56,224 nucleotides of DNA from Rhodospirillaceae bacterium (lineage in GTDB: Bacteria; Pseudomonadota; Alphaproteobacteria; Rhodospirillales; Casp-alpha2). The stretch spans positions 1-56,224 of the forward strand of contig JABJBP010000133.1 of the NCBI GenBank assembly GCA_018665815.1. Direction: 5' to 3'. This document shows, one piece after another, positions 18,439 to 27,362 of this stretch. The position numbers were made by a program, and so were the translations under genes. The stretch's first letter is position 1. Every line of letters starts with the position of its first letter. The notes below the pieces were generated by a model. It was not told where the DNA came from, made no database searches, and worked only from the letters and a program-made list of their open reading frames with translations.

Positions 18439-19509
18439 GTGACCAAATTTTCATCCTCTAATATATCGCGTAACATATCCCGGCAACTTCTCGCGTGGTA
18501 CGACATTCATCGCCGTGATCTGCCTTGGCGGGCAGGGCCCGGCATGACCGCCGATCCTTACCGTGTATGGCTCAGCGAAATCATGCTGCAGCAAACCACG
18601 GTGGCCACCGTAAAGACGTATTATGGCAATTTCCTGGCAAAATGGCCGGAAATTGAAAAACTTGCGGCGGCGGAATTGGATGAGGTTCTGCATGCGTGGC
18701 AGGGTCTTGGCTATTATTCCCGGGCCCGCAACCTGCACAAATGCGCCCGCGAGATCGTTGCCGCGCATGATGGCCGGTTTCCCGCCGATGAACAGTGCCT
18801 GCGCAAATTGGCCGGCATCGGCCCTTATACGGCGGCGGCCATTGCCGCCATTGCGTTTGGCCTGAAAGCCACGCCGGTCGATGGCAATATCGAACGCGTC
18901 ACGGCACGGCTGCATGCGATTAATGATCCGCTGCCGGGCGCCAAGAAAGACATCAAAAGCTTCGCCGAAGCCATGACCCCCGACCACAGGGCTGGTGATT
19001 TCGCCCAGGCCTTGATGGATTTGGGCGCGACGGTATGTAAACCGAAGCACGCCGATTGCCCGAACTGTCCGCTGGGTGCGGCGTGTCGGGCCGGGGCCGG
19101 GGACAATCCGGAACGCTTCCCTGTCAAAGCCCCGAAGAAGGCCCGTCCGACCCGCTACGGCATCGTGTTTTGGGCCGAGCGCGATGATGGCGCGGTGCTA
19201 CTACGGCGCCGGGCCGAAGAAGGCTTGTTGGGTGGGATGGCGGAGTTTCCATCGACCGATTGGGTGGAGACGCCTTGGGCCGAAAAGCCGCCGGATGGCT
19301 TTGCGCCGATTGAGGCCGATTGGTTGCCGATGCCGGGGACTATTGTTCATATATTCACTCATTTTCGATTGGAGCTTGGTGTCGTTCGCGCCCGCGTCGA
19401 AGGCGCGCTCGGTTCAAATCTTGATTGGTGTCATCCGGATAGTTTTGATGCCCGCGCCCTGCCGACGGTCATGAAAAAGGTGGCCCGTCATGTACTTGAT
19501 ACTCCATAG
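18439..19509 (+). CDS. mutY: A/G-specific adenine DNA glycosylase MutY
   Basis: MutY removes adenine mispaired with 8-oxoguanine. The 356-residue protein has the catalytic Glu47 in SEIMLQQT, the helix-hairpin-helix LAGIGPYTAAAI, the catalytic Asp148 in VDGN and the 4Fe-4S cluster cysteines C200, C207, C210 and C216 with the normal spacing. The C-terminal third is the Nudix-like domain that recognises 8-oxoguanine (LRRRAEEGLLGGMAEFP). It uses a GTG start without an obvious ribosome binding site. It is divergent from dciA and convergent with the methyltransferase at 19575. Confidence 0.97.
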   Translation: MTKFSSSNISRNISRQLLAWYDIHRRDLPWRAGPGMTADPYRVWLSEIMLQQTTVATVKTYYGNFLAKWPEIEKLAAAELDEVLHAWQGLGYYSRARNLHKCAREIVAAHDGRFPADEQCLRKLAGIGPYTAAAIAAIAFGLKATPVDGNIERVTARLHAINDPLPGAKKDIKSFAEAMTPDHRAGDFAQALMDLGATVCKPKHADCPNCPLGAACRAGAGDNPERFPVKAPKKARPTRYGIVFWAERDDGAVLLRRRAEEGLLGGMAEFPSTDWVETPWAEKPPDGFAPIEADWLPMPGTIVHIFTHFRLELGVVRARVEGALGSNLDWCHPDSFDARALPTVMKKVARHVLDTP

Positions 19510-19574
19510 GTGGTCAGTGCAATTGAGGTTGCGGCCGACAGCTGGTATCAGGCTGGACAATTACCCCGAAGTTC

Positions 19575-20540
19575 TCAAAAATTTCGCCAAATCGCAATTG
19601 ACGTCGGGCTGTATGTTTCATTGGGGATCATGTCTTTATAGACATGGGTGAGATTTATAGACCCGGCTTCGGCGGCCGCTTTCAGGACATCAAAAAAATT
19701 CAAATTCCAGTCGTTTTTAACAAACAATTCTTGCTGAGCGGTGGAAATAGAATCGTCCGATGAAATTTGAAATCCGAACGGCTCGAAATGAATACAGGTA
19801 ATTTTCTTTGGTACACGTGCTAAATCGGCGAAATAACTTGCGGGTATTTCTTTCACCTGTTCGATCGAATGACAGGTGAAGATCAGAATTTGATCCTCGC
19901 CCTGCAGAAAACCAAGATCAACATTGTTGTGATCAAAGTGCTCGACCCGCATCTGAATTGAGCTTTCAAGCGCCGCCAGAAGAGCCGTCAATTGCTTGCC
20001 GCTCCCGGTGTATTCGGCGGCGTAGTAGGGGAGGTCACGAGGCCCTCCTAAATAGTGAATATTGAACAGATTGCGCCCATACCCACACCCCAATTCAACA
20101 ATGGCTTTGTCGTCGTCATGGAGGAATTCGATAATCCAATGTGCGACAATGGATTTGAGATCGGCGTAGGCAGGTACCGAGATCTTGCTGCCGAGAAAGG
20201 AATTTTCGGTGGTTGGCGGCGCACCAGTGGGCAGGTAATCGGTGTTGTTCTCAGGCAGTACCGGAAGCCATTCCGCGCGTCCGGTAAGAATTTGCATTTG
20301 CTTTACGACATCGCCGGTTATTTCATCCCGTGCTTCGCCCAGGACAGACTCGGCGGAGAGATGAAATTTTTCCTCGTGCCTTTCCAGCATCTTGATGATT
20401 CTAAATGCGTTGTCTTCGCCGCCGTCGACTAACGATTGAACAAATTCCAGGCGTTTGGCCCACGCCAGTTCATAGAAATTTTGCGGTGTCTTGGGGACGT
20501 AGGAATTTTCCGGGGACATTCCAAAATTATCCAAATTCAA
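19575..20540 (-). CDS. SAM-dependent methyltransferase-like protein
   Basis: This 321-residue protein has a class I methyltransferase core in its middle: motif I IVELGCGYGRNLF (about residues 144-156), an acidic loop near AAEYTGSG and a motif IV-like segment ILIFTCHSIEQVKEIP. The first 130 residues are unlike common methyltransferase families and may form a separate recognition domain. Base composition looks somewhat lower in GC than the flanking genes, which suggests possible transfer. It is convergent with mutY (65-base gap) and lies 47 bases downstream of mlrC on the same strand. The substrate is unknown. Confidence 0.75.
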   Translation of the reverse strand: MNLDNFGMSPENSYVPKTPQNFYELAWAKRLEFVQSLVDGGEDNAFRIIKMLERHEEKFHLSAESVLGEARDEITGDVVKQMQILTGRAEWLPVLPENNTDYLPTGAPPTTENSFLGSKISVPAYADLKSIVAHWIIEFLHDDDKAIVELGCGYGRNLFNIHYLGGPRDLPYYAAEYTGSGKQLTALLAALESSIQMRVEHFDHNNVDLGFLQGEDQILIFTCHSIEQVKEIPASYFADLARVPKKITCIHFEPFGFQISSDDSISTAQQELFVKNDWNLNFFDVLKAAAEAGSINLTHVYKDMIPNETYSPTSIAIWRNF

Positions 20541-20587
20541 AAAGCCAATTGCCGTAGAATATCATCCACGTCGGCGTGCAGCAGTTT

Positions 20588-22141
20588 CTATGTCATGGGC
20601 ACTGGTGGTTGCCATGTAGTTTCCGGGTCCAATGGGTATACCGGGCGGGGCAGGTTCTTCCATTCAAAGCTCTGAAGGTTTTGCGACGTCAGCCCGGGGA
20701 CGTCGACTTCATAAATACGTTCGGGCGGAAACAGATGCGCGAAGCCGGCCCGGAAATGGCCACGTGATTTGACCACCGTGCACCGTGCCGCCGCCGCGTC
20801 AGCACCGAAATGGCGGAAGAAATCATTGCTCAAGCATTGTTGGCGGTTGGAGATGACGGCGATTTTGATGCCGCCGAAGGCCAACAAGCAGGCTCGGCCC
20901 AGTTGCACGGTATTGCCCTTGGTAGCGCCGTATTCCGGCACAAATTCGCCATCAGTGAGCTTTTCAACCGTAACGTCGGCCTCGAAGGGCTCGGACATTG
21001 TGTTGGCTTCTTCCGAATTGAAATGAGCGTGGAATTCCCCACCTTCACCGGCGGCAAATGCTGCGTCGACCAACGGTTTGTCGTTAAAGACACCGAACAA
21101 TGCGCCTTCGACCCCGGCTTCATGAAAGGCTTTGATGATGTAGGTCGTGTTGCCACGCCCACCGCCGCCCGGGTTGTCGGCCGGGTCGCAGTACAAAATA
21201 TTCGGCAACGCCGGGTCGGTGCCGGCGGCCAGTGCCATGCGAACGGCATCGTCCAGGCTGGTCAGCCGGGTTTGGTAGCGTTCCCGGTCAGCCCAACCTG
21301 CAATCGCCAATTCGCGCGCCACATTGTGCGCCTTGGTCATATCGCCACGCGACGTCACGGTGATGGTCATACCGTTGCGGTCGGTGTCGCTAAACGCGAA
21401 CCCGGCGGTGACCGAAACATTCATAATGTCGTCATCAAGCTTGGTCTGGCCGAGCCGGATCAGATCACCATAAGGGTGACCTTCCGCCGTTAGCAGCGTC
21501 ACCGAGGGGCCGACCAGGGGCAGTCGGACTGACGCGAGGGCGGTCTTCACGCCGCCCCACATCTCAATCATGCTTTCGGCGGCTTCGACGCCGCGCTCAA
21601 ATCGGTCCATGTGCGGATTGGTAAGATAGGCAATGAACACGTCCGGTGCGGTGACCATGCGCTCAGAGACATTGGCATGCAGATCCAGGGTCGCGACGAC
21701 GGGCACGTCGGGGCCGACGACGTCACGAACCAATTGAAACACCTCGCCGTCCGGGTCGTCATAGCCGACCGCCAGACCTGCGCCGTGCTCACATATATAG
21801 ACGCCGTCCAAGGGGCCGGCATTGGCCAGTCCGTCGCGCATGGTGGCCAACAGGTGCTCAAAGAAACTTTGTTCCGCGGGGCCGTTCGGCACGGCGGCGG
21901 CGAACACGATGGGCACCGGCTCGAAGGCGCCCCGGGACGCCAAATGGGCTTCCATGGTCTCAGTGAATCCAACAATGCCGCGATGCAACAATGGCGCCGG
22001 GCGCTTTATGTCTTCAGTGATTTCATCGCCGTAAAGCAGGCAGCGTTCGCGGAATTGGTGTTCGCCACAAGGCTCGGCGAAGCGATTGGTTTCCAGGGCA
22101 AAGCCCAAGATCGCGACACGTTTCGGATTTGCAGAACTCAT
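20588..22141 (-). CDS. M81 family metallopeptidase (MlrC-like)
   Basis: MlrC-type proteins are zinc enzymes named after the linear-microcystin peptidase, but most members sit with amide or peptide catabolism genes and have no tested substrate. The 517-residue protein has the N-terminal family motif ALETNRF, the putative metal ligands in CEHGAGL and LDLHANVS, and the C-terminal domain motif DPADNPGGGGRGNTT. It lies six bases downstream of apt on the same strand. The divergent catabolic cluster at 22830 suggests it may act on the same compound or a related amide. A microcystin role is not supported. Confidence 0.88.
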   Translation of the reverse strand: MSSANPKRVAILGFALETNRFAEPCGEHQFRERCLLYGDEITEDIKRPAPLLHRGIVGFTETMEAHLASRGAFEPVPIVFAAAVPNGPAEQSFFEHLLATMRDGLANAGPLDGVYICEHGAGLAVGYDDPDGEVFQLVRDVVGPDVPVVATLDLHANVSERMVTAPDVFIAYLTNPHMDRFERGVEAAESMIEMWGGVKTALASVRLPLVGPSVTLLTAEGHPYGDLIRLGQTKLDDDIMNVSVTAGFAFSDTDRNGMTITVTSRGDMTKAHNVARELAIAGWADRERYQTRLTSLDDAVRMALAAGTDPALPNILYCDPADNPGGGGRGNTTYIIKAFHEAGVEGALFGVFNDKPLVDAAFAAGEGGEFHAHFNSEEANTMSEPFEADVTVEKLTDGEFVPEYGATKGNTVQLGRACLLAFGGIKIAVISNRQQCLSNDFFRHFGADAAAARCTVVKSRGHFRAGFAHLFPPERIYEVDVPGLTSQNLQSFEWKNLPRPVYPLDPETTWQPPVPMT

Positions 22142-22147
22142 GATGGT

Positions 22148-22663
22148 TCACTCGTCATAGGAGACAAGCGCATCGAAAGGGACATCCAATTTTTTGCGTC
22201 CGCCCAGGAAGGTGAGTTCAATGATGCATGTCGTGCCGACGACTTCGGCGCCGACCTTGTTGAACAGATCAACCGATGCCGCAAGCGTCCCGCCAGTCGC
22301 CAGCAGATCATCCAAGATCACCACGCGTTGGCCGGGTTTAACGCAATCGTCTTGGATTTCGATGGTGTCGGTGCCGTATTCCAATGCGTATTCGTGGGCG
22401 ACGGTTTTGCCAGGCAATTTACCTTTCTTGCGAACCATCGTGAACCCGAGGCCGAGGCGCGATGCCAGCGGCGCTGCGACCAGAAAGCCGCGCGATTCAA
22501 TTCCCGCCAGCATATCGGGCTGATATTTCGAGACGATTTTCGCCATTCGGCCGAGCGCCACTTGCCAAGCTTCGGCATCGGCGAGCAGCGTCGAGATGTC
22601 ATAAAACAGAATATCGGGGATTGGGAAGTCGGGAACTGCGCGAATGTGGTCTTTCAAGTCCAT
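22148..22663 (-). CDS. apt: Adenine phosphoribosyltransferase
   Basis: Apt salvages adenine by joining it to PRPP to give AMP. The 171-residue protein has the PRPP-binding motif [13 protein letters not shown] at 114-126, the ESRGFL motif at 56-61 and a family-like N-terminus ([14 protein letters not shown]). The commoner form of that last motif is PGILFKDITPLL, so this is a slightly divergent member. The gene is followed by the MlrC-type peptidase six bases on, probably as one transcript. It is divergent from the RpiR regulator, with an operator-like dyad in between. Confidence 0.94.
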   Translation of the reverse strand: MDLKDHIRAVPDFPIPDILFYDISTLLADAEAWQVALGRMAKIVSKYQPDMLAGIESRGFLVAAPLASRLGLGFTMVRKKGKLPGKTVAHEYALEYGTDTIEIQDDCVKPGQRVVILDDLLATGGTLAASVDLFNKVGAEVVGTTCIIELTFLGGRKKLDVPFDALVSYDE

Positions 22664-22765
22664 GGTCGTTTCCTGGCAAATTAAATGTGTGATCTCGTTT
22701 CGATGCCCGCATCCTAAAGGCGCGCCAAAGCACAGGCAATCGCATCGCGCGATGGCTCAATGATA

Positions 22766-22810
22766 CAATTGTCACAAAATTTGGCGATGTGTCGCATTTT
22801 GTTGCAATCG
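22766..22810. promoter_or_regulatory. Large dyad between apt and rpiR, putative RpiR operator
   Basis: CAATTGTCACAAAAT (22766-22780) and ATTTTGTTGCAATCG (22796-22810) are inverted repeats that match at 12 of 15 positions, with seven perfect bases next to the 15-base centre (ACAAAAT/ATTTTGT). The dyad sits in the 166-base divergent intergenic region, 20 bases before the first possible start of the RpiR gene. The size and place fit an autoregulatory operator of an RpiR dimer or tetramer. No direct evidence of binding. Confidence 0.5.
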
Positions 22811-22829
22811 AATCCTATTCTGTGGTTCA

Positions 22830-23774
22830 ATGTTAGAGGAGATACAAAAACAAAGACGAAATACAGGGATGGATTTCTCCGAGTTATCACAATTGATCAT
22901 GGATCGTTTTCCGCGCCTCAGCCCGCAATTACAGTTGGCGGCACGCCACGCGCTTGACCGGCCCGATGATGTCGCGTTGAAATCGATGCGCACGGTGGCG
23001 GCTGACGCCGGCGTGCGCCCGACGACGATGACGCGTCTTGCCCGCGCCCTGGAGTTTGCCGGCTATAATGAATTCCGCGCCGCGTTTCAGCATCGGTTGC
23101 GCTCGCACCCGGCGGATTATATGGGCCGTGCGCAGGAAATGCAGGACCGGGCCGGGTCGAAACACCGTGAAGTCGTCAGTGAGGTTCTTGACGCCGCCTT
23201 GGGCAATCTCAAGGAAACCTTCGCGGCCAATACGTTGGAGCGGTTTCAGACCTGCGCCGACACCTTGGCGAGCGCGAAGCGGGTGTTTGTGGCGGGCCGG
23301 CGCAGTTGTTTCCCCATCGGGTTCTATTTTCATTATGTCTATGGCGTTTTCCGTACCAATTCCTTGTTGATGGATGGTTACGGCGGCACCTTCGCCGACC
23401 GCATGCGCGGTTTCGGCAAAGGCGATGTCCTGTTTGCCATCAGTTTTGATCCCTATTCGGCAAAAACCGTCCAGGCCGTGGAATTCGCCCGCGAAAGTGG
23501 CGGTGATGCCGTGGTCCTGACTGACAGCATGGTCTCGCCGTTGGTCGGGCGCCCGGAACACGCGCTGATCACAAAAAATGAGAGCCCGTCTTTCTTTCAG
23601 TCGGTGGCCCCCGCCATGGCGGCGGTCGAGGCGTTGATTGCGCTCATCGTATTGAAAGACGGTAAGGCGGCGCTGAGTTCCATTCGCCGAAGCGAAGACC
23701 AGCTGCGCCAATTTGACGCCTATTGGAATCAAACCCCCAGCCGTTGGATTGAATTGGGAGAGTTGACCCCGTGA
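22830..23774 (+). CDS. RpiR/MurR-family transcriptional regulator with SIS domain
   Basis: RpiR regulators sense phosphorylated sugars or related ligands and control catabolic genes. The 314-residue protein has an N-terminal HTH_6 domain (about 15-90, with MRTVAADAGVRPTTMTRLAR as the recognition part) and a C-terminal SIS domain (about 130-270; VFVAGRRSCFPI, LFAISFDPYSAKTV). An alternative start is the ATG at 22869, which removes 13 residues; neither start has a well-spaced ribosome binding site, although GAGGAG lies within the longer version. The stop overlaps the GTG of the aminotransferase by four bases, so it is translationally coupled to the cluster it probably controls. Confidence 0.9.
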   Translation: MLEEIQKQRRNTGMDFSELSQLIMDRFPRLSPQLQLAARHALDRPDDVALKSMRTVAADAGVRPTTMTRLARALEFAGYNEFRAAFQHRLRSHPADYMGRAQEMQDRAGSKHREVVSEVLDAALGNLKETFAANTLERFQTCADTLASAKRVFVAGRRSCFPIGFYFHYVYGVFRTNSLLMDGYGGTFADRMRGFGKGDVLFAISFDPYSAKTVQAVEFARESGGDAVVLTDSMVSPLVGRPEHALITKNESPSFFQSVAPAMAAVEALIALIVLKDGKAALSSIRRSEDQLRQFDAYWNQTPSRWIELGELTP

Positions 23775-25105
23775 CACGGATTCTGCATCGCCAAATTCAT
23801 ACTGATATGCCCGTCGCAGCGGGTGGCGAGGGCGTTTATTTGATCGACACGGACGGCAAGCGGTACCTGGATGCATCTGGTGGTGCCGCGGTTTCATGCC
23901 TGGGGCATGGCGACAAGGACGTGATTGAGGCGATCAAGGCACAGCTTGATACCATGGCGTTCGCGCATACCGGATTTTTTACCTCCGAGCCCAGCGAAAC
24001 GCTGGCGGATTTGCTGATTGAGGCGGCGCCGGATGGTATCGGTGCGGTGTATTTCGTATCCGGAGGATCGGAAGCCATTGAAGCGGCGTTGAAAATGGCG
24101 CGCCAATATTTTGTTGAAATCGGCGAGCTCAAACGGTCGAAATTCATTGCGCGCCATCAAAGTTACCACGGCAATACGCTGGGTGCCTTGTCGGTCGGCG
24201 GCAATGTCGCCAGGCGGGAGCCGTTCAAGGAATTGCTAATGGACGTCGCCCATATCGCACCGTGTTATCCCTACCGCGACCGGCGCGACGACGAATCAGA
24301 GGAAGAATATGGACTGCGGGTCGCTAATGAGCTTGAGACCGAGATCCAGCGCCTGGGCGCGGAAAACGTCTGCGCCTTTGTTGCCGAGACAGTTGGCGGC
24401 GCCACCGCCGGTGTATTGCCGCCGGTGACAGGGTATTTGAAGCGCATCCGCGACATTTGCAATGCCCATGGCATATTGTTGATTCTTGATGAAGTCATGT
24501 GCGGCATGGGACGTACCGGCCACACCTTTGCCTGCGCCGAAGACGGGGTCGTGCCCGATTTGATTGCTGTCGCCAAAGGACTAGGCGCCGGCTATCAGCC
24601 GATCGGCGCGACACTGGTGCATGAGCGCATATTCAATGCTTTCAAGGATGGTTCGGGTTTTTTCCAGCACGGCCACACCTACATGGGGCATCCGGCGGCC
24701 TGCGCCGGGGCGTTGGCGGTACAGACCAAGATCAAGGAAAACGGTTTGCTGTCCCAGGTCCGCGAACGCGGCGAACAGTTGGTTGAGAAACTGCACGAAC
24801 GCTTCGGCAATCATCCGCACATCGGTGATATCCGCGGCCGCGGCTTGTTCCGCGCCATTGAGATTGTTGCCGACCGGACGACCAAGGAACCGTTTGATCC
24901 CGGCTTGAAAATATTCGCCAAGATCAAGGCCAATGCCATGAAGGAAGGCCTGGTTTGTTATCCGGGCGGCGGGACCGCCGATGGGGCTCGGGGCGATCAT
25001 GTCTTGTTGGCCCCGCCGTTTATTATCAGCCCCGATGAACTGGATGAATTGGTCGAGAAACTGGGCAACGCCGTCGACGCGGCGCTTCGCGAGGCTGGTG
25101 TGTAA
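23771..25105 (+). CDS. Class III (omega) aminotransferase, PLP-dependent
   Basis: Class III aminotransferases move an amino group from omega- or beta-amino acids or amines to a keto acid. The 444-residue protein has the PLP-phosphate motif SGGSEA (97-102), the ring-binding Asp240 in ILDEV, and the Schiff-base Lys269 in AVAKGLGAGYQP. The start is GTG, overlapping the RpiR stop. The stop overlaps the first base of the next gene's ATG (TAATG), so the three genes form a tight unit. Pairing with a beta-keto acid cleavage enzyme suggests the substrate is a beta-amino acid that becomes a beta-keto acid. That link is inference. Confidence 0.92.
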   Translation: MTRILHRQIHTDMPVAAGGEGVYLIDTDGKRYLDASGGAAVSCLGHGDKDVIEAIKAQLDTMAFAHTGFFTSEPSETLADLLIEAAPDGIGAVYFVSGGSEAIEAALKMARQYFVEIGELKRSKFIARHQSYHGNTLGALSVGGNVARREPFKELLMDVAHIAPCYPYRDRRDDESEEEYGLRVANELETEIQRLGAENVCAFVAETVGGATAGVLPPVTGYLKRIRDICNAHGILLILDEVMCGMGRTGHTFACAEDGVVPDLIAVAKGLGAGYQPIGATLVHERIFNAFKDGSGFFQHGHTYMGHPAACAGALAVQTKIKENGLLSQVRERGEQLVEKLHERFGNHPHIGDIRGRGLFRAIEIVADRTTKEPFDPGLKIFAKIKANAMKEGLVCYPGGGTADGARGDHVLLAPPFIISPDELDELVEKLGNAVDAALREAGV

Positions 25106-25985
25106 TGGAGCTGAAAGGCGTCAACACCAATCCGCAGACCGCGCCGGACACGCCGAGCTGGCCGCCGTTGATGATTGCCGTCGCCCCCAACGGGGCGACG
25201 CGGGGCAAGGCTGACCATCAGATGCTGCCGATCACGCCGGCGGAAATCGCAGAGGCCGCCGCGTGCATGATGCATCTGCATGTCCGAGACAACGATGGCC
25301 GCCTACACTGGACGTTGAAGCCTACGAGGCCGCGAGCGCGGCGGTGCGTGACGCCATTGGCGACAAACTAATTTTGCAGGCGACCAGCGAGGCGGTCGGC
25401 ATGTATCAGCCGGCCGAACAGATGGCGATGGTGCGTGGCCTGCGCCCGGAAGCGGTTTCCATGGCGATCCGCGAACTGGTGCCTGATGATGCTAGTGAAC
25501 GCGACGCCGCAGAATTCTTCGCCTGGCTGGGTCGTGAAAACATTTCGCCGCAGTACATTCTTTATTCCGAAGATGAAGTCCGCCGTTTCATGGATTTGCG
25601 CCGCCGCAGCGTGATCCCCGGTGAGACCGTGTTCGTCCTTTATGTGTTGGGCCGCTACAGCGCGGGGCAGATTTCCGCGCCCGCCGATCTGTTGCCGTTT
25701 TTGGGTGCCGCCGGCGGCGCGGGCATTCATTGGGGGTTTTGCGCTTTCGGCCCGCGCGAAGGGGCGTGTGCTTTGATGGTGACAGCGCTGGGCGGGCATG
25801 CCAGGGTAGGATTTGAGAACAACCGTTGGCTCAACAACGGTGATCTTGCTCCGTACAACGCCGCCCTTGTCGCGCAGGTGGCCGCTAGTGCAGAATTAAT
25901 GAGCCGGCCCTTGGCCGACGCGGACATGGCACGCGCCCTGTTGGCGGGTCCAGGTGACACGGCGATCAGGGAGGCAGTGGCATGA
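25105..25985 (+). pseudogene. Beta-keto acid cleavage enzyme (BKACE, DUF849), frameshifted and with a short deletion
   Basis: BKACE enzymes condense a beta-keto acid with acetyl-CoA to give acetoacetate and a new acyl-CoA. The first frame (25105-25371) gives the family N-terminus (PPLMIAVAPNGATRGKADH) and the zinc motif HLHVRD (His57, His59). At about 25300 the frame shifts: continuing one base earlier restores TLDVEAYEAASAAVRDAIGD and the rest to 25985, including the catalytic Glu in MAIRELVPDD and the C-terminal GFENNRWLNNGDLAPYNA. A missing C in GGCCGCCCTACACTGG would explain it. In addition, compared with family members, about six residues are absent before HLHVRD (AAACMMHLH where relatives have AC-xxxxxx-hIHLH). 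Two independent lesions favour true decay; the frameshift alone could be an error. Confidence 0.8.
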
Positions 25986-26169
25986 CGCGCCACGCGTTTT
26001 AAAGTTTTAAGAATTCGGGCTGTTTCGGGGTTTCCCCGGGGCTGGCCCGGACCGTTGGGCTTGAGCTCGGCGGACGACGAGCTGCGGGCATGGCGCCTGT
26101 GGTTTCCGACCAAAGCGTCGTGCTCAAGTGCGACCAATCGCTGGGAGCAAAACTCTAGGAGGAAACAGC

Positions 26170-27147
26170 ATGAAGAAAGTGCTTATGACGACTGCCGCTG
26201 TGGCGGCGTTTGCCCTTACAGCCGGGACCGCAGATGCGGCCATGAAGAAACAGTTCATCTCAATCGGTACGGGCGGCGTCACCGGCGTCTACTACCCGAC
26301 CGGCGGCGCGATTTGCCGTTTGGTGAACAAAGGACGTAAAAAACACGGTGTTCGGTGCTCGGTCGAATCGACCGGTGGTTCCGTCTACAACATCAACACC
26401 ATCCGCGCCGGCGAATTGGACATGGGCGTTGCCCAATCCGATTGGCAGTACCACGCCTACAACGGGTCTGGAAAAGCCTCGTTCAAAAAAGTGGGCCCCT
26501 TTAAAGGCTTGCGCGCCGTGTTCTCGGTTCACGCCGAACCGGTCAGCATCATTGCCCGCAAGGATGCTGGCATCAAAACCGTCGATGACCTTGTTGGCAA
26601 GCGCGTCAACATCGGCAACCCGGGTTCCGGTACGGAAGCCACTTGGGGTGTCATGTGGGCCGCCATGGGCAAAAAGAACGGCGATCTGAAATTGGTTGCG
26701 CAGATGAAGTCGGCGGAAACCCCGTCAGCGCTTTGCGATAACAAGATCGATGCCTTCTTCTGGCTCGTTGGCAATCCGGCTGCTTTGAACAAGGAAGCCA
26801 CGACGACTTGTGACGCCGTGTTCGCCACCGTCGGCAACGCCGCCGTCGCTAAACTGGTCAAAGAAAAGCCCTACTATCGTTGGGCGACCATTCCGGGCGG
26901 CATGTACCGCGGCAACCCGAAGGACATCAAAACCTTCGGCGTCGGCGCCACGTTCGTGTCCTCGACCCGCACCTCTTCTGACACTGTTTATGCGGTCGTC
27001 AAGGCGGTGTTCGACAACTTCAAGCAGTTCAAAAATCTGCACCCGGCGTTTGCCGGCCTGAAGGAAAGCGAAATGATCAAAGACGCGCTTTCCGCTCCGC
27101 TGCACGATGGTGCCGCGAAGTACTACAAAGAACGCAGCTGGATGTAA
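26170..27147 (+). CDS. TAXI-family TRAP transporter solute-binding protein (first copy)
   Basis: This periplasmic protein captures a substrate for the TRAP permease encoded downstream. The ATG at 26170 has a strong ribosome binding site (TAGGAGG). The product is 325 residues with a Sec signal peptide (MKKVLMTTAAVAAFALTAG, cleavage near TADA-AM). The TAXI signature IGTGGVTGVYYPTGGAICR follows at once, then DMGVAQSDWQYHA and GKRVNIGNPGSGT, all typical of the family. The end LSAPLHDGAAKYYKERSWM is shared with the second copy. A hairpin lies just downstream, which may raise the level of this gene over the permease. Confidence 0.94.
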   Translation: MKKVLMTTAAVAAFALTAGTADAAMKKQFISIGTGGVTGVYYPTGGAICRLVNKGRKKHGVRCSVESTGGSVYNINTIRAGELDMGVAQSDWQYHAYNGSGKASFKKVGPFKGLRAVFSVHAEPVSIIARKDAGIKTVDDLVGKRVNIGNPGSGTEATWGVMWAAMGKKNGDLKLVAQMKSAETPSALCDNKIDAFFWLVGNPAALNKEATTTCDAVFATVGNAAVAKLVKEKPYYRWATIPGGMYRGNPKDIKTFGVGATFVSSTRTSSDTVYAVVKAVFDNFKQFKNLHPAFAGLKESEMIKDALSAPLHDGAAKYYKERSWM

Positions 27148-27157
27148 TCCGGCTTGT

Positions 27158-27193
27158 GGCGGCGAGGGAATTTCCCCTCGCCGCCATTCTTTG
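27158..27193 (+). terminator. Strong hairpin after the first TAXI gene
   Basis: GGCGGCGAGGG (27158-27168) pairs perfectly with CCCTCGCCGCC (27175-27185) around a six-base loop, followed by ATTCTTTG. The T-tract is short, so it may be a partial terminator or an mRNA-stabilising 3' end that lets the binding protein be made in excess of the downstream genes. Confidence 0.7.
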
Positions 27194-27362
27194 ACCCATG
27201 CGTACTCCATGTAAGACCCTGCGAGTCCATTTATTTGTTAAATTATTAGACGACCATCGGGGGGAACGAACCGCCACTAAAGGCGGAGCCGATGAATAAT
27301 CACCGCTCAACGGTGAGATTTTGATGACAGGGGAACGGGAATTGCCCGTTCGGGAGGCGGAA

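Noticed and set aside
20588-22141. Microcystin degradation role for the MlrC-type protein
   Set aside because: No mlrA, mlrB or mlrD homologues are nearby, and the M81 family is broad.
21611-22684. Forward 357-residue frame opposite mlrC and apt
   Set aside because: It runs across two well-identified reverse genes and their junction and has no family features.
22929-23897. Reverse 322-residue frame opposite the RpiR gene
   Set aside because: The forward frame has clear HTH and SIS domains; the reverse one is a shadow.
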